From NCBI RefSeq assembly GCF_963676685.1, contig NC_092348.1, positions 13,986,867 through 14,050,866 of the forward strand: a stretch of 64,000 nucleotides of DNA, given 5' to 3'. Position numbers and translations under genes: made by a program. This document shows positions 36,691 through 50,062 of this stretch, one piece after another; positions within the stretch are counted from its first letter, which is position 1; every line of letters starts with the position of its first letter. A model generated the notes under the pieces. That model ran no database searches. It saw only the letters and a list, made by a program, of their open reading frames with translations, and was not told the origin of the DNA. This DNA is from Mytilus edulis (Eukaryota; Mollusca; Bivalvia; Mytilida; Mytilidae).

Positions 36691-37656
36691 CATATTTGGT
36701 TAAGCTATACGGAATGCATTGTAGGTGTATATTCAGTAAAACATTTCTTAATGACTAAATCAAAATTATGCTTGAATTGAATTGTTACCTTGTTTACCTT
36801 TAGAAATTACAAATAAATAAGTCTGTGTAGTAATTGCTATATTAAGCCCGGGTTTATAGGGTGAAAAATCTCTGACTTAAACGACAAGTTTGAAATTCCA
36901 TGTGAAGTAAACATGTGAACATGTCGTTATTCTTGCTCAGCCTCTTGTACCATAGGTTCTTTTTATTAGAACTTTCGTCAGTATCTTAATATTTAGTTTT
37001 TTTTTCTAAATTTAACCCATACAAAAAAAAACCAGAAGGAGACTGGATAGGAAATCTTCAAGAAGGTTGACAAAGAAATATGTCTAAAAATTAGGTTGTT
37101 TCCGACCTCATTTAAACCGCAAATAAAAGGAAACCCTATATCTGGAAAAACATCCGTGAAGCTTGTGGAGTCGATTCAAGGTAAATATATAGAATTTTAT
37201 GTTTAATACTTTTAAACTTTTTCATTACATTTGAGTCCGTAACATAAAATTGTCCATATTTTGAGTAAGAGTCGATAGATTTTTCTATAATTTTGATATA
37301 ATTTGCACCAAAATTAGTACAAATCAATACACTGACGGAAACAGAGGAATACTGTTTATCTGTAAAGGACATGATCAGGAAGAATGACAAAAAAAACAAG
37401 TCCTGGGATGAACAACAAACATAAAATTGTTTCCGACTATATTCAAACCGGGAATGTTAGGAAATCCTTTATATGTTTTGAAAATGATAGCGACAAATGT
37501 CCTTGACTGTGTAATGCTTGCATTTCATTGGTGATGTTCATTTTATAAAAGCAGCAGATCTCTGTTGGTTTTCCATCATTTAATTGAAGCTTTTGAGGTC
37601 GATTTAAGGTAAGAGTATAGGAAAAATTTAATTAAATAACTTAATTTTAGTGTTGT

Positions 37657-37723
37657 CACCGGTTAACCGGTTAATCGGTCGAACGACCGAATACCGAATA
37701 CCAAAACCGCTAACCGGTTAACC
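37657..37723. promoter_or_regulatory. Cluster of AACCGGTT palindromes (unit 2)
   Basis: Same cluster as at 26147-26213 with two substitutions outside the palindromes; both ACCGGTTAACCGG cores are unchanged. Candidate Grainyhead/CP2-type sites or a transposon end. Confidence 0.3.
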
Positions 37724-38175
37724 GGACTTTTTTCAATTTTGATAGATTCGATATAAATCTGTATTGAAATCATAGAAAATGTCGTCGTGGTAATTAATTT
37801 GACAGATCAATTGTCCAGTATATTGATTGCTATTGTTAATCCTAAAAACATAAAATTGATTAGAGTTCGGGGCAGGATCTTAAAGAAACATAATTAGTAT
37901 ACATGTTTTTTAACAGTAACTTTAAATCAGTAATGAGATTAAATTTTACTAATTACTTCATTATTTCGTTTTTGATCTAATATTGTGTAAACCTACATCT
38001 AAATGTGCAACCTCCGTAGTGCAAGGGTTAGTCTTACTTTAAATTAAAAAAAATGTGAAATGCAAACCAATATGCATGACTGTACTCAATTTATGTTCGT
38101 GTTAGTACTAATAACACGCTTAAAGAAAAAAGCAAACCCAGTAAAGAAACAGGTCGTCCGATGACCTATAGTTAA

Positions 38176-38500
38176 AATTGAGAATGGAAATGGGGAATGT
38201 GCCAAAGAGACAACAACCCGACCATAGAAAAAAAACAACAGCAGAAGGTCACCAACAGGTCTTCAATGTAGCGAGAAATTCCCGCACCCGGAGGCGTCCT
38301 TCAACTGGCCCCTAAACAAATATATACTAGTTCAGTGATAATGAACGCCATACTTATTTCCAAATTGTACACAAGAAACTAAAATTAAAATAATCCAAGA
38401 CTAACAGGCCAGAGGCTCCTGACTTGGGACAGGCGCAAAAATGCGGCGGGGTTAAACATGTTTGTGAGATCTCAACCCTCCCCCTATACCTATAGCCAAT
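38176..38500 (+). repeat. Family B repeat (unit 2)
   Basis: Counterpart of 26660-26985, nearly identical. Confidence 0.65.
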
Positions 38501-38664
38501 GTAGAAAAGTAAACGCATAACAATACGCACATTAAAATTCAGTTCAAGAGAAGTCCGAGTCTGATGTCAGAAGATGTAACCAAAGCAAATAAACAAAATG
38601 ACAATAATACATAAATAACTACAGACTACTAGCAGTTAACTGACATGCAGTAGTCAACAATGTA

Positions 38665-38835
38665 TATGTCGTGTACATTTTATTATTTTGTACAGTTTAT
38701 TACTTGTACAAAAACTTTGTATGAGTAATTACTTGTATGATGCCATCATACAAGTTATTACCTGTACAAATATAATTGTACCAGTAATTACTTGTACAAT
38801 TTTTGTTGAGAAAAAGATAATAACTTGTACAACAC
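38665..38835. repeat. Foldback cluster of ACTTGTACAA motifs (unit 2)
   Basis: The hairpin centre is intact: CTTGTATGATG directly followed by CCATCATACAAG, with long imperfect arms of TTACTTGTACAA-type blocks. It is a candidate small foldback element inherited by both units. Confidence 0.55.
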
Positions 38836-39074
38836 AATATCTTCAACTTGTATATTCTTCTTCTTTTGCTTTAAACAAAATGTTTTATTGAGGAACACCT
38901 TTCTTTGAGTTTATAAGTCTGGGATTATGTTCTCAATTGTGGAGTATTATTTTTCTTTAACTGTTTTCTCGTATTTATTCATTTGTTTGTTTATTTTTGT
39001 CGAGCCTTGACTTCGTTTTTAGTCGGAAAAACGAGACATGTCAATCCTACATTACGACGGCGGCGTTGTCATTG

Positions 39075-39445
39075 GAAAAGAACTGATTTTTATAGTTTGT
39101 TCTTATGTTGTACTGTTATACCACCCAGGTTAGGGGGAGGGTTGGGATCCCGCTAACATGTTTAACCCCGCCACATTATGTATGTATGTGCCTGTCCCAA
39201 GCCAAGAGCCTGTAATTCAGTGGTTGTCGTTTGTTTATGTGTTACATATTTGTTGTTCGTTCATTTTTCTTATATAAATAAGGCCATTAGTTTTCTTTAC
39301 ATTGTCATATAGGGCCTTTTATAGCTGACTATGCGGTGTGGGCTCTGCTCATTGTTGAAGGTCGTACGGTGACCTATAGTTGTGTCATTTTGGTCTCTTG
39401 TGAACAGTTGTCTCATTGGCAATCATACCACATCTTCTTTTTTAT
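39075..39445 (-). repeat. Family A repeat, minus orientation (unit 2)
   Basis: Counterpart of 27550-27930. Confidence 0.65.
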
Positions 39446-39639
39446 AAGGCATTGCTTTATTGGTGGTTTGTATGGCATTCTTCATACATAACAAATGAAA
39501 GCAACGCTTTGTAAATGTCATGAGTTTGATATAATACAAAAATAATATTTACAAACAACCTTACTCAGTTTGTTTTGATCATTTTACTTTGTTTATATTA
39601 GATTTCAAAATATATATTCCGAAAACCAACTTTTCTACA

Positions 39640-39783
39640 TTTGAAAATGCCTGTACCAAGTCAGGAATATGACAGTTTTTGTCCATTCGTTTTTGATGCG
39701 TTTTGTTATTTGATTTTGCCATGTGATTATGGACTTTCCCAATTGATCTTCCTCTAAGTTCAGTATTTTTGTGATTTTACATT
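39640..39783 (-). repeat. Family C repeat, unit 2-specific insertion
   Basis: Reverse-complement family C ('GCCTGTACCAAGTCAGGAAT', 'TCTAAGTTCAGTATTTTTGT'). Unit 1 reads straight through at about 28107 ('CATCTTTTATTACG'). A short TTTT-containing repeat borders it. Confidence 0.65.
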
Positions 39784-40578
39784 TTATTACGTGACAAGGT
39801 ATACATAAGACAGTCCGTGAAATTATAGTTTAACTGAATAAAAAAAAACATATTCTTACTTACAAAATAAAAAAAAATACAAACAAATTTATTTATTCAT
39901 CGGAAAAACATTGTATCGCCTTCTTAGTATACCGAATATCTTTCTTCTATTCAAATTTCTTTTTTTAATAAGAACAACATTGAAAAACGTATCATTTCGG
40001 GAGTGTGAAGATACAAGTCAACTTATGTAAGATATGAAAATCGACCGATTTTTTTAAAGATATTTCCATATATAGAAAATTATATATTTTTTTGAGATAT
40101 TTTACGGCAATATATTATTACAAGCATTTTTTTTTTCATAGATTATTGATCTTAAATCTTCACCGCAAATTTTAATAATAACAGTCCAACAGGACTTTTG
40201 TGCAAATTGTATGTGTCTGTGGCTTAATTTCACACATTTGACCTTAGGAAAAAATGTGATAAATTTTGTAATTCTCAATCCAAACAGTTCGTTATTTTTA
40301 ATTTTTCTATTTGATGGTTCCTGGAACCCCAGAGATTCCATTCACATGTATCGCAAACAAACGTTTTAAAGAAAAAAAGGGGGGAGAGAAACGTGCTATG
40401 TCATTGATATTGAGTATCGGCTAAAAGCTCTTTTTTAATGTATGTCAAGTGAAAATGAAAAAAATAATCACAAACAAGTCATACGCACATCATATAATGT
40501 AAGATCTATTTAGAAATCAGGTTGTATGTATGTTCTTTCTAATATAACTTTAAATTGTTTTATTTCAATGTTTTAAGG

Positions 40579-41674
40579 ATGCAGTTGACGTTTTTCGCAG
40601 GTTTCTTTGTTTTGGCAGTTTTTGTTACACATGGTAAGTTTTTCATCATCTTTTTATTACTGTGTTGTTTTTTTTGTGTGTGTATTTTTAATGCTTCTTT
40701 TCGTTTTTACAGCTTTATTCAATAAGGAAACAATATCTAATAACATTAACACTATTAACTTTACTGCACAAGATACTCTTTTCGGCAATAGATGAATCTT
40801 CGGTGGTGCTCGAGGCAAAATATTTGAAAATTCAATAAAATCTGAATTACAGAATAATAAAAATAAAACGTCGGGTTTGATTTTTTAGTCAATATAAATT
40901 AGAATTAAATAAGAGGTGAAAATTCAGATGTTAAAAATCAAATTTATAATACAACGAATAAGAAAGAATACGAAACGACAGGCTAACTACAAACAAGATA
41001 AGACAAGAAAATATGTTGAGATGTTGCGTTCCTGTCTATTTGACTAATAAAACCACATCTCCCATTTCCATATAATTTTTATAAGAAAATTAATCGATCA
41101 CAAACACAAAAATACAAGAACAAAATTAGGGTTCACTCATGTGACACAGAAAGCTATGCATCAGTTTGTGATCCAGTAGCGACACAACCATAACTCAGTA
41201 ATTTTTAGTAAAAAAGGTTGTTGACAACCAATATATTGTAAAGACCATGATATAAATATTTGATTTCAACTTAATTTTAATTATCCATTTCAAACACTAA
41301 CTATGCAATTTTTAATGATGTTTGAAAATGACATACCTTTGTATATTTCAGTATATGGGTGTGGCTTCATTGTATGTGAGAACAAGTCCGCGTACATCAA
41401 ATGTCCATATCCGTTGACAATATCGGTACGATCAGCAATATATGGGCGGTCCACTGATTCATCTGTATGCCCTGGAAAAGTCAAAACAACTCATTGCCGA
41501 TCTTCAAGATCAAACAGTAAGGTCAAAGCGCAATGCAATGGCAAAAGAATTTGTTTATTGAAACCAACCAATCGTCAATATGGAGACCCTTGCCGTGGAA
41601 CATATAAGTACCTAGAAGTGGAGTACAAGTGCACTTATGATTTGCGTAACAACTTTATTGTCGCACGCCGTTAG
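40579..41674 (+). CDS. Secreted single-domain SUEL-type lectin, copy 2
   Basis: Same structure as copy 1: exon 40579-40633 (signal peptide, MQLTFF start) and exon 41352-41674, 125 residues, phase 1 intron of 718 bp. AIYGR, CNG, GDPCRGT and KYLEVEYKC are all conserved, and so are all nine Cys including the extra N-terminal one. About a dozen residues differ from copy 1, several of them charge changes (for example K for S61, R for S71, A for R78, KPT for AAN at 89-91). This suggests slight divergence of the surface rather than decay. The start is the ATG right after a TTTTAAG acceptor-like site, at the same place as copy 1. Confidence 0.85.
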
Positions 41675-42021
41675 TGTGTTGAAGATATATAATCCTCGCG
41701 TTTTGTTTTGGAAAACTGCTTTTTTTTTCAATGTGTACCTAACATTTCATGAAAAATTATTTAACATTTGATACTTGTTTTTAAATTTAACTTTTGATTA
41801 TCTATAATGCTATGATTGAAAAATTTATGGAGACAGCTTTCTAGAAAATAATAGTGTTTTAATTTCTTGTTTAATGTTGTATTTTTCTTTGCTTTATTTG
41901 TATATTAAAATTATAAAACTAAATCAAACCTGATAGAGACAGAGAGAAAGAACAACAAATAATTATAATACATGTATCAGTATTGGAGAGAGAGAAAAAC
42001 ACGATAAAACCCTTGATAAAC

Positions 42022-42105
42022 TTACATGCGTCCGAAGCGATTTTCTCGACTTATCTTCATCAGGAACGCTATTGACCTCGGTCGAGCAGCTTAAAAAATT
42101 TTTTT
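42022..42105 (+). repeat. Short repeat 'GCGTCCGAAGCG' (unit 2)
   Basis: Counterpart of 30625-30710 and similar to 8780. Confidence 0.45.
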
Positions 42106-42683
42106 AATTTGATAATTTGCTGCGATACAATTAGTGCCATTCATGTTATTTGTAGAAGGTAGGTGTATGCTGACACAATTTCCTATCCGACTATTGATGT
42201 GTTTAGTCTTCAAACATATTAGTAAATTTCTAAGAACTCTCAATATCCTCGCGCTTTTTCCCCTTTATTTGACTAAATTGATGTCATTGTAGACCATTAA
42301 TTTTCAGCTGATTGATTACAGCATCGATAACCCGACTACTTAACGTGGTATCTTTCATGAAATTATAACTATTTGTCTGTGAATGGATGATTTTGGTAAA
42401 GTTTAATTTTGTCATTGATAGTAAAACAGTCAGTTCTCAGTGACAGGAGAATGTCTGACAGACAAGATGTGACGATAGTTAATACCCTAGAAACAATTTG
42501 TCGCCCGGAAACTACACAAATATCTTATATTGTTAATTGTATGATAGGTTTATAGACAATAACAAATTTGTTTACCAGGAGAAAACCGATGCCTTAGCAG
42601 CATATTCTAATTTTAAAAGAAGAAACAAGTTAATCAAAAGCTGTCAAAAAAGAACGACAAGAATACTGTAGAACCCTTACAAC

Positions 42684-42906
42684 ACGACGGGTGCCACATG
42701 TGGAGCAGGATCTGCTTACCCTTCCGGAGCACCTGAGATCACCCCTAGTTTTTGGTGGGGTTCGTGTTGTTTATTCTTTAGTTTTCTTTGTTGTGTCATG
42801 TGTACTATTGTTTTTCTGTTTGTCTTTTTCATTTTTAGCCATGGCGTTGTCAGTTTGTTTTAGATTTATGAGTTTGACTGTCCCTTTGGTATCTTTCGTC
42901 CCTCTT
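42684..42906 (+). mobile_element. Penelope-like element 3' tail, unit 2-specific insertion
   Basis: Begins 'ACGACGGGTGCCACATGTGG' and ends 'TATCTTTCGTCCCTCT', matching the 3' flank of the RT ORF at 60.3 kb. Flanked by TTACAAC direct repeats (42677-42683 and 42907-42913). Unit 1 has a single TTACAAC at the empty site (about 33091). The 84-aa ORF in it is conserved between tails but shows no known domain. Confidence 0.8.
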
Positions 42907-44384
42907 TTACAACTATTAGTCTCCTTCACATTTTCAATCGTGTAACAACGCCACACACCTTTTTAGTCCATGTGTCAAAACATACTATTTATTCAAACGG
43001 TAAGCTTGATATAACAAATATGTTAAAAGGCTATAACCATGGCTAGTCCATTGTCCTTTTATAGACCATGTGTTAATGAGTGCGCTTAATAGAAAAGAGC
43101 CCGCAAGGACAGGTTTTAATTTCAATTTATTGAATGAACAAAATCAATTGTTGAAAACATAGATATATCTGCTAAAGCCTGGTCAGTTTGTCATAATGAT
43201 TTTAAATTGTATCTCAAAGAAATAATTGAACATTTACTGTTTTTACAAAGCTACAAAAGGCAGATGCTTTAAATAAATTTCAATGGCATACAGAATGTAG
43301 CCTTAAAAAACATATACATTTTTCACAATATGAAATCCATTATTCTTTATTTATCTAAGCAATATCATTCTTTATTATATAATAATCACAACGAATACAA
43401 ACAATTGGTGTACATTATCTTATCTTACCTCCTATAGATTTCTAGAGATATGATTGGTTAAAGGACTATACGTGGTGATTATGGATATTTAATAACGGGT
43501 GTCATAAAATATAGGTTAGTTACAATACAAGTTTAGTTATCATATGGAGTTACTTCCCTTTCAAAACCAAAAAAGTGCCACAACCCTTTATGAAAACAGC
43601 ACGGTGTTGAGTAAAAATTTAAAAGTATTCAACAGACGAAGAAATTAATGATGAAAGGTTGAAATAAGTTCATAAAACATAAATAAAGCTATCAAATTGT
43701 TATTGTTAGCATAACGAAGTTACTTCCCTTTCAAAACAAAAAAAAATCTAAAAGGATTCAATTGACGAAGAAATCGATAGATGTAATGAGCGATTGAAAT
43801 AAATTCATAAATGGATTTAAAGCTAAAAAGTTGTTATTGATGGCATTTGTTTTCGGGATAGACAAATGGAAGTAGGATCTTAATACTAAGTTCGTTCTAT
43901 GTATGTTAAGGGTTTATTTTTGTTCACTACAGTGTTCCTGTTGTTCGGTTTTTTCCTCTAACAGTTGATCGGTTTTAGTTCTCTAAGACGATTTATGACA
44001 TTTACACACCTGTATACTACTTTTGCCTTAATTTAGTAACAATGTCCAACTTTAGACGGACGTAAAGTAATTACAATACATGTAGGCATCCCAAAAGAAT
44101 ATTTTAGAAGATAAGGGTTAGACTGATCTTTCTGAAATTTCCGGCATAGGTCCATTTTGTAATGATGAACCCTCAACAGATTTAAGATAAATGTAACGGT
44201 TTACCCGACATTATCAAAAAACTTATGTTTGGCCATTATGTCCTTTTTGTCAAGTTACTAACATCGGATGTGTTTTTAAGGAGTCAAACATCGAAGTACG
44301 CCTTTTGTGAAGGAAACATAATTTAATAAGGAAAAATCAAACTAACTTTCAAAGAATTTTACACAGTAGTTTCAAAGGAGATTC

Positions 44385-45355
44385 CAAAAACACGCTTACG
44401 ACAGACGACGACAAAAACAAGCGATAACAATCGCTCGAATTCCACTTCGGGTACGAGACACAACTTCCTTAGGTGATAGGTGAAGGTCATGGGATCCATT
44501 AGGTTCGAGTGTTAGAGGCCCAGAGTTTAACAAAGGCTCCAATTGAAAAAGTTTTAAAAATCTCCTCCTTCAGAACTATCAGGCCATATTAGACCAATTT
44601 TACAGAATGCTTGATCCTTATAATGATGAGGATTAAATATAAAAAAAAACTTGAGATGATGTGGTATGATTGCCAATGAGACAACTCTCCACAAGAAACC
44701 AAATGACGCTGAAATTAACAACTATAGGTCACCGTATGGCCTTCAACAATAAAAACAGCACATACCGCTTAGTCAGCTATAAACGGTTCCGAAATGACAC
44801 ATGTAACACAGTTCAAACGAGAAAACTAGCGGCCTATTTATTGTACAACAAATAAACGAAAAACAAATACTAGTATGTAACACATCAACAAGCAACAACC
44901 ACTGAAATACAGGCTCAGGACTTGAGACAGACACTTACATACAGAATGTGGCGGGGTTAAGCATGTTATCCTAAACCTCCCCCTTAGTTTGTAGGAATAG
45001 TTGTCCTGGGGAACATTGGTTAAAAAACTTGAGGTGCAAAGTTTTAATAAAGGCTTCAATGGCGAGGACGCTGTAAGAATCTCATTAAGAACCAAGAGTA
45101 GCAATGTAGTTATAATTTGCATCAGGGATCAGTAGGACATTAAGATGCAATTGTGTAAAAATGAAGGTACAGAGGTCCATTGGTCTGAGTCAAAAGTTTA
45201 ACATAGTCTTTATTTGGAAAATCTTAAAATTCATTTTCTCCAGATCCTGCAATGGAAATGCAGTTATATTTTACATGAATCTGTACATGCCAAACATAAC
45301 TAGAGGCTCCAAAGAGCCTGAATCGCTTCCCTGTTCAACTGGGTCTCATTTGACT
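44385..45355 (+). repeat. Degenerate composite repeat with nested family A (unit 2)
   Basis: Counterpart of 34600-35600; family A at about 44650-44990. Confidence 0.5.
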
Positions 45356-45544
45356 AGATTATAAAATAAAGTTCTAGTATATGCAAGTAAACAACTTTAA
45401 TTAAGCTTGACTCCATTTAGTGTTCATTATTTAAAAAAAAAAGATGAATTTGTTTACGCTACAAACTTTGACGACCATTTCGAATTTCTTATCGCCTCAA
45501 AAAGTGACAACGCTTAGGTTGTCGTACTTATGACATAGCGATCA

Positions 45545-46490
45545 GGAGCCTGTAATTCAGTGGTTGTCGTTTGTTGCTGTGTAACATCTTTTTTTGTGTT
45601 CATATTTTGTACCTTATAAAGCCGTTAGTTTTCTCGTTTGAATTGAATTGTTTAAAATTTGTCATTTCGGGGCCTTTTATAGCTGACTATGAGGGGATTT
45701 GCTCCTTATTTAATGCATTATGATGACCTATAGTTGTTTATTTCTGCTTCATTTAGTCCCTTTGCAATCATAATACATATTCCTTTTTATAGATAGCGAT
45801 GTTGTTAAAACGACATCAATTATTTTTTTCGAATGACCCTTTTCGGCTTCCGTATATAACTTATTTGTTTTTACAAACATATTTGAAAGGGCTCCGTTCA
45901 TCATGTGAAGGTTACTTACCATTGTAATTGGTATAATTTGAGACTTGTTACTTTTAACTTCTATAGTGGAATATGGGTACAATGGTTATAAATATCGTTG
46001 AATCTAGTTAATTAGTTCATTCATAAAATCTTAATTCTATTATGTAACAAGTTTTGATTTAGTCTTATATGCACGATTTTTTTATGAGTTGTAAGTGTCT
46101 TTTAACTAACTATCAGTAACTGCGAGTACTCTTAGGTATGTATTTTTAAAATATCTTTTTGTTGTTGGGAAATACAAGTACCTGGCCACGTCCAATTGTA
46201 TATCTGTTTGCATCCATCTGATGAGTTGAGCCTTTTTCAACTGAGTTTTATAGTTTGTTCTTATGGTTCACATTGGTTCATTTTTTGTACATAAATTAGA
46301 CTGTAAGTTTTTTGGTTGGAATTATTTTTCATTTGTCATTTCGGGGTAATTTTTAGCTGACTATGAGGTATGGGCTTTGCTTATTGTTGAAGGCTTATAG
46401 TGACCTATAGTTGTTAATTTCTGTATCATTTGGTTTCTTGTAGAGAGTTATCTCATTGGCAACCATACCCCATCTTCTTTTTCATATTTG
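45545..46490 (-). repeat. Two family A copies, minus orientation (unit 2)
   Basis: Counterpart of 35775-36690, with the same AACGACATC block between the two pieces. Confidence 0.55.
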
Positions 46491-47778
46491 GTTAAGCTAT
46501 ACGGAATGCATTGTAGGTGTATATTCAGTAAAACATTTCTTAATGACTAAATCAAAATTATGCTTGAATTGAATTGTTACCTGGTTTACCTTTAGAAATT
46601 ACAAAAAAATAAGTCTGTGTAGTTATTGCTATATTAAGCCCGGGTTTATAGGGTGAAAAATCTCTGACTTAAACGACAAGTTTGAAATTCCATGTGAAGT
46701 AAACATGTGAACATGTCGTCATTCTTGCTTTTGTACCATAGGTTCTTTTTATTAGAACTTTCGTCAATATCTTAATATTTAGTTTTTTTTCTAAATTTAA
46801 CCCATACAAAAAAAAAGCAGAAGGAGACTGGATAGGAAATCTTCAGGAAGGTTGACAAAGAAGCAAGTCTAAAAATTAGGTTGTTTCCGACCTCATTTAA
46901 ACCGGAAATAAAAGGAAACCCTATATCTGGAAAAACATCCGTTTCCTGAGGAAAGATTACTATTAATTGATGATGTTTACTAAATAAAGTGACACATATG
47001 CGTTGGTTGTTCTCATTTTATTGAAGCTTGTGGAGTCGATTCAAGGTAAATATATAGAATTTTATGTTAAATAGTTTTAAACTTTTGCATTACATTTGTC
47101 AAAATAGATATGAAAAAATATTTGAAAACATGATACAGTTGAAACATCTTGTAAAATTGATTAAAGTCTGAAAGAATACAAAATATTAATAAGTGAAAAT
47201 AATCTTTCATTTCTATATTTAGAATTATATCACAGCATTTCAATTATTTCTTTTAAGCGTTCTTCGTGCAGGGTAAATTCCAGTAAAGCGATTCGGACGC
47301 ATCAAATTTTTAGAGCGTATTGTTTTATTTTTTTATTTGTGAATTGAATTGAATTCTTCTATCTTTATTCCAACAAAATCTTTGTTAAAAAATTCAATAC
47401 TAAAGTGATGTTTCTCGATTGGAGTAGCAAATCACATGTTGCAAAATGTAAAAATCAAAGGAAAAACTGCTTTTGTAGAGATATTTGTCCATTTTAAGAT
47501 ACTCTTGTATCAACATAAAGTTTAAACACTTCCAAGTTAAAAATATGCATGGTATATAAATTTAAGTCTAGAGGACTTTTAGTTCTGTGAAACAGCGGTC
47601 CAGTTTACACATAAATAATGTTCAATCTTGAAAGTCCTTAACCTAAACATATGTTGTTTTTGCTCTGTAAAACACATAAACGAACTTTTATCAAGAATTT
47701 TAGATACAATAATTATAGCACAAATCTTCAGTTTAATTCGACTTTTAATTAATAGTTTGTTTTATTGGTTTTTTTCAG

Positions 47779-48492
47779 GTACAGCTTGTGATTTTTGCCT
47801 CTTGTTTTGTTTTTGCAGTACTGATTCAACATGGTGAGGTTTATCTATGTTTTTATTTATTCATGTATGCTTATTTGTACATTGCATAATTGCTTTTTCT
47901 GATTTTATTAAAAATAAAAGTAATAGAACAACTTCAGATGTAACAAAAAACTATGACAAAAGAGAGAGAAAACGAATTCCCACCGAGAACCAACATAATA
48001 CAACAAAGCATTTCGCCTCGTTGTGTCCCTATCTCTTTGTCAAAAAGCAGCACACATCTCATTGTCTGTTATGAATGCAAACTGCAATTTAGAAATCACT
48101 AAAATATATAACATTACTTGAGTATGCCCCAGCAGGCAAAGCAGTTTCAAATCCAGGAACTTGTCAAAGGTATTTGAAAATGACTATTATCTTTTTATAT
48201 TTCAGTCTCTGGATGTGGCCTGATTGTATGTGAGGCTAGGTCTGGATACATCAAATGTCCATATCCATCGAGAATATCGGTCTCGTCAGCAATATATGGG
48301 CGATCAACCGATGCATCTATTTGCCCTGGAGCAATCAGAACAACTCATTGCCGTTCAGCAAGTTCAGATTGGATGGTCAAAAGGCAATGTAATGGCAAAA
48401 GAATTTGTAGAGTGGCAGCAAACCATCATCTATATGGGGATCCTTGCTACGGAACAACAAAGTACTTAGAAGTGGAATACAAGTGCATTTAA
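47779..48492 (+). CDS. SUEL-type lectin, copy 3; start codon not found
   Basis: The lectin exon 48206-48492 (TAA) is open and encodes a full SUEL/RBL domain: SGCGLIVCE, AIYGRSTDAS, CNGKRIC, YGDPCYGT, KYLEVEYKC. All nine Cys are kept, and it ends right after the last Cys plus Ile, lacking the basic tail of copies 1 and 2. The preceding exon, 47779-47833, follows a good TTTTTTTCAG acceptor. It codes for a hydrophobic signal-like stretch (VQLVIFASCFVFAVLIQH) with a phase 1 GTGAGG donor, but where copies 1 and 2 have ATGCAG it reads TACAGC, and a TAA lies upstream in frame. Either an upstream exon supplies the ATG or the gene has lost its start. The intact domain argues against an old pseudogene. 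An AATAAA follows at about 48610. Confidence 0.68.
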
Positions 48493-48499
48493 TTTAAAT

Positions 48500-49560
48500 T
48501 TGAAATGAAACACAAAATTCAGTCATATTATGATTTGAAGATTTGTAATATTTGCATTTGGTTTTGTTTAAATGCTTTTTCAATGAATACAAAACATTTC
48601 AGGTTAAGAAATAAAGAATTTATATCTTGATTCTTGTTTGTAAATTTGCATTTTCCGCTAACCAACTCATTTTCAATTTGTTCCTCGTATTCCCCACAAG
48701 AAAGACCGTTTCATAACAATAACATTAGATTACAAAAGTGCATATAACATTAACGGTGCCAATGTAACTCTTCACCAGACGAACATGTTGGCAATTAATG
48801 TCGCTTTTGTTATGCTAGAGACCATTATATTTGAAAATTAAAAAGTATATATAAAGGTGGAAGAGAGGATTCAAATCCTTGAAAAATTAGTTTTAAAATC
48901 ATTTGATTTTATTTATTCACCAGATTTGTCTCCCATCCGTTAAAGTTTTAATGACATCTCATTAACTCCGACCTGTCTTATTTCCATTTATGGACGAAAA
49001 ATCGATGGATTTGTTTTGTTGAATTTGAATTATAAACTTTATTTGTACTTATGATGCTGAAGCATGACGGTACTAAAATAGCGAAATTTTTAATTAATAG
49101 GATATCTTTGCATTCGCATTTGTCTTTATGTTTTGATGGAAAAACAATTTGTTTGGACAATTGTTTTTCTAATAATTGCATGTGTAATCTTTTCTTTGTT
49201 GTTCTTTTTCGTATTTGTTTCGTGTGTATGCACATTATGATTATAATCACCAATCCAAACCTAATCGAGCCTAACAAACGTGTCCTTTGTTGCTTTATCT
49301 TTATTTGGTTGAATTGACATCAATTCTGAACGATTAATTTTTCATCTGACTGAATTCAGTATAGTACAACCGACAACGAAACTAGGTATCTTCGATAATT
49401 TAACTTTTTTTCTGTGCAATGTGCAATTTTGATAAAATTCAAGTTTATTTCATGTAGCACTAACAAACGAGTTAGCTCTCAGTGACAAAAAAAGATATAT
49501 GTTTTCTTCGACTGATTACAGTCAGACAACATGCAAAAATTAAAAAAATAAACAAAAAAG
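48500..49560. other. Spacer between lectin copy 3 and the YR element
   Basis: Probable 3' UTR, then AT-rich DNA. The ORFs near 49.0-49.3 kb overlap on opposite strands and show no known motif. No gene called. Confidence 0.4.
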
Positions 49561-49770
49561 ACAAAAACAATTCAGAACTCCGAGGAAAACTCATAACGGA
49601 AAGTTGCTAATAAAGTGGCAAAATCAGAAGCTCAAACACATAAAATGAATGGATAACACCTGTCATATTCCTGACTTAGTACAAGCATTTTCTTGTGTAG
49701 ACAATGGTTGATCTAACCTGGTTTGAAAGCTAGCTATAAACCTCTCACTTGTATGACATTGATGGTTTAT
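49560..49770 (+). repeat. Family C short interspersed repeat
   Basis: 'ACTCCGAGGAAAACTCATAA', 'GAATGGATAACACCTGTCAT', ending 'CCTCTCACTTGTATGAC'. Same layout as 10840-11025. Confidence 0.6.
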
Positions 49771-50062
49771 ATCATAGAAACAATGTGTCACCCTTGTACT
49801 GAGAATAGTTCATCTCCAGCTGACAAAGGCCGTTAAAATTTAATAAATCATTCGAAAAAATATATTTCATACAAACGAAGAATACCTAATTTCCGTGGCA
49901 CGTAGTGTAACGGGAATTAATTGTCTTCTCACGTGGTAGTTCGAAGGCGTATGCTTTTTTTGGGCGTAAACAAAAATCATTGTGTTAAATGATAGGTGTA
50001 TATATGGTCATTTATAGACCTGCCTTACTTGAGTGAACATCAAATTTGTTCTGAGTGCCACG

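Larger units (their letters stand above)
37235..47098 (+). repeat. Tandem segmental duplication, unit 2 (lectin copy 2)
   Basis: Second unit, aligning with 25724-37234. The right edge is near 'GCATTACATTTG' at 47098. It contains two insertions not in unit 1: a family C repeat in minus orientation (about 39640-39783) and a Penelope-like 3' tail (42684-42906). It lacks unit 1's LTR element. Confidence 0.9.

Noticed and set aside
47628..47837. 69-aa ORF that could supply a start for lectin copy 3
   Set aside because: It reads a different frame across the signal exon and would not join the lectin exon in phase.
48224..48469. 81-aa + strand ORF over lectin copy 3
   Set aside because: Wrong frame. 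The real lectin frame is 48206-48492 and carries all SUEL motifs.
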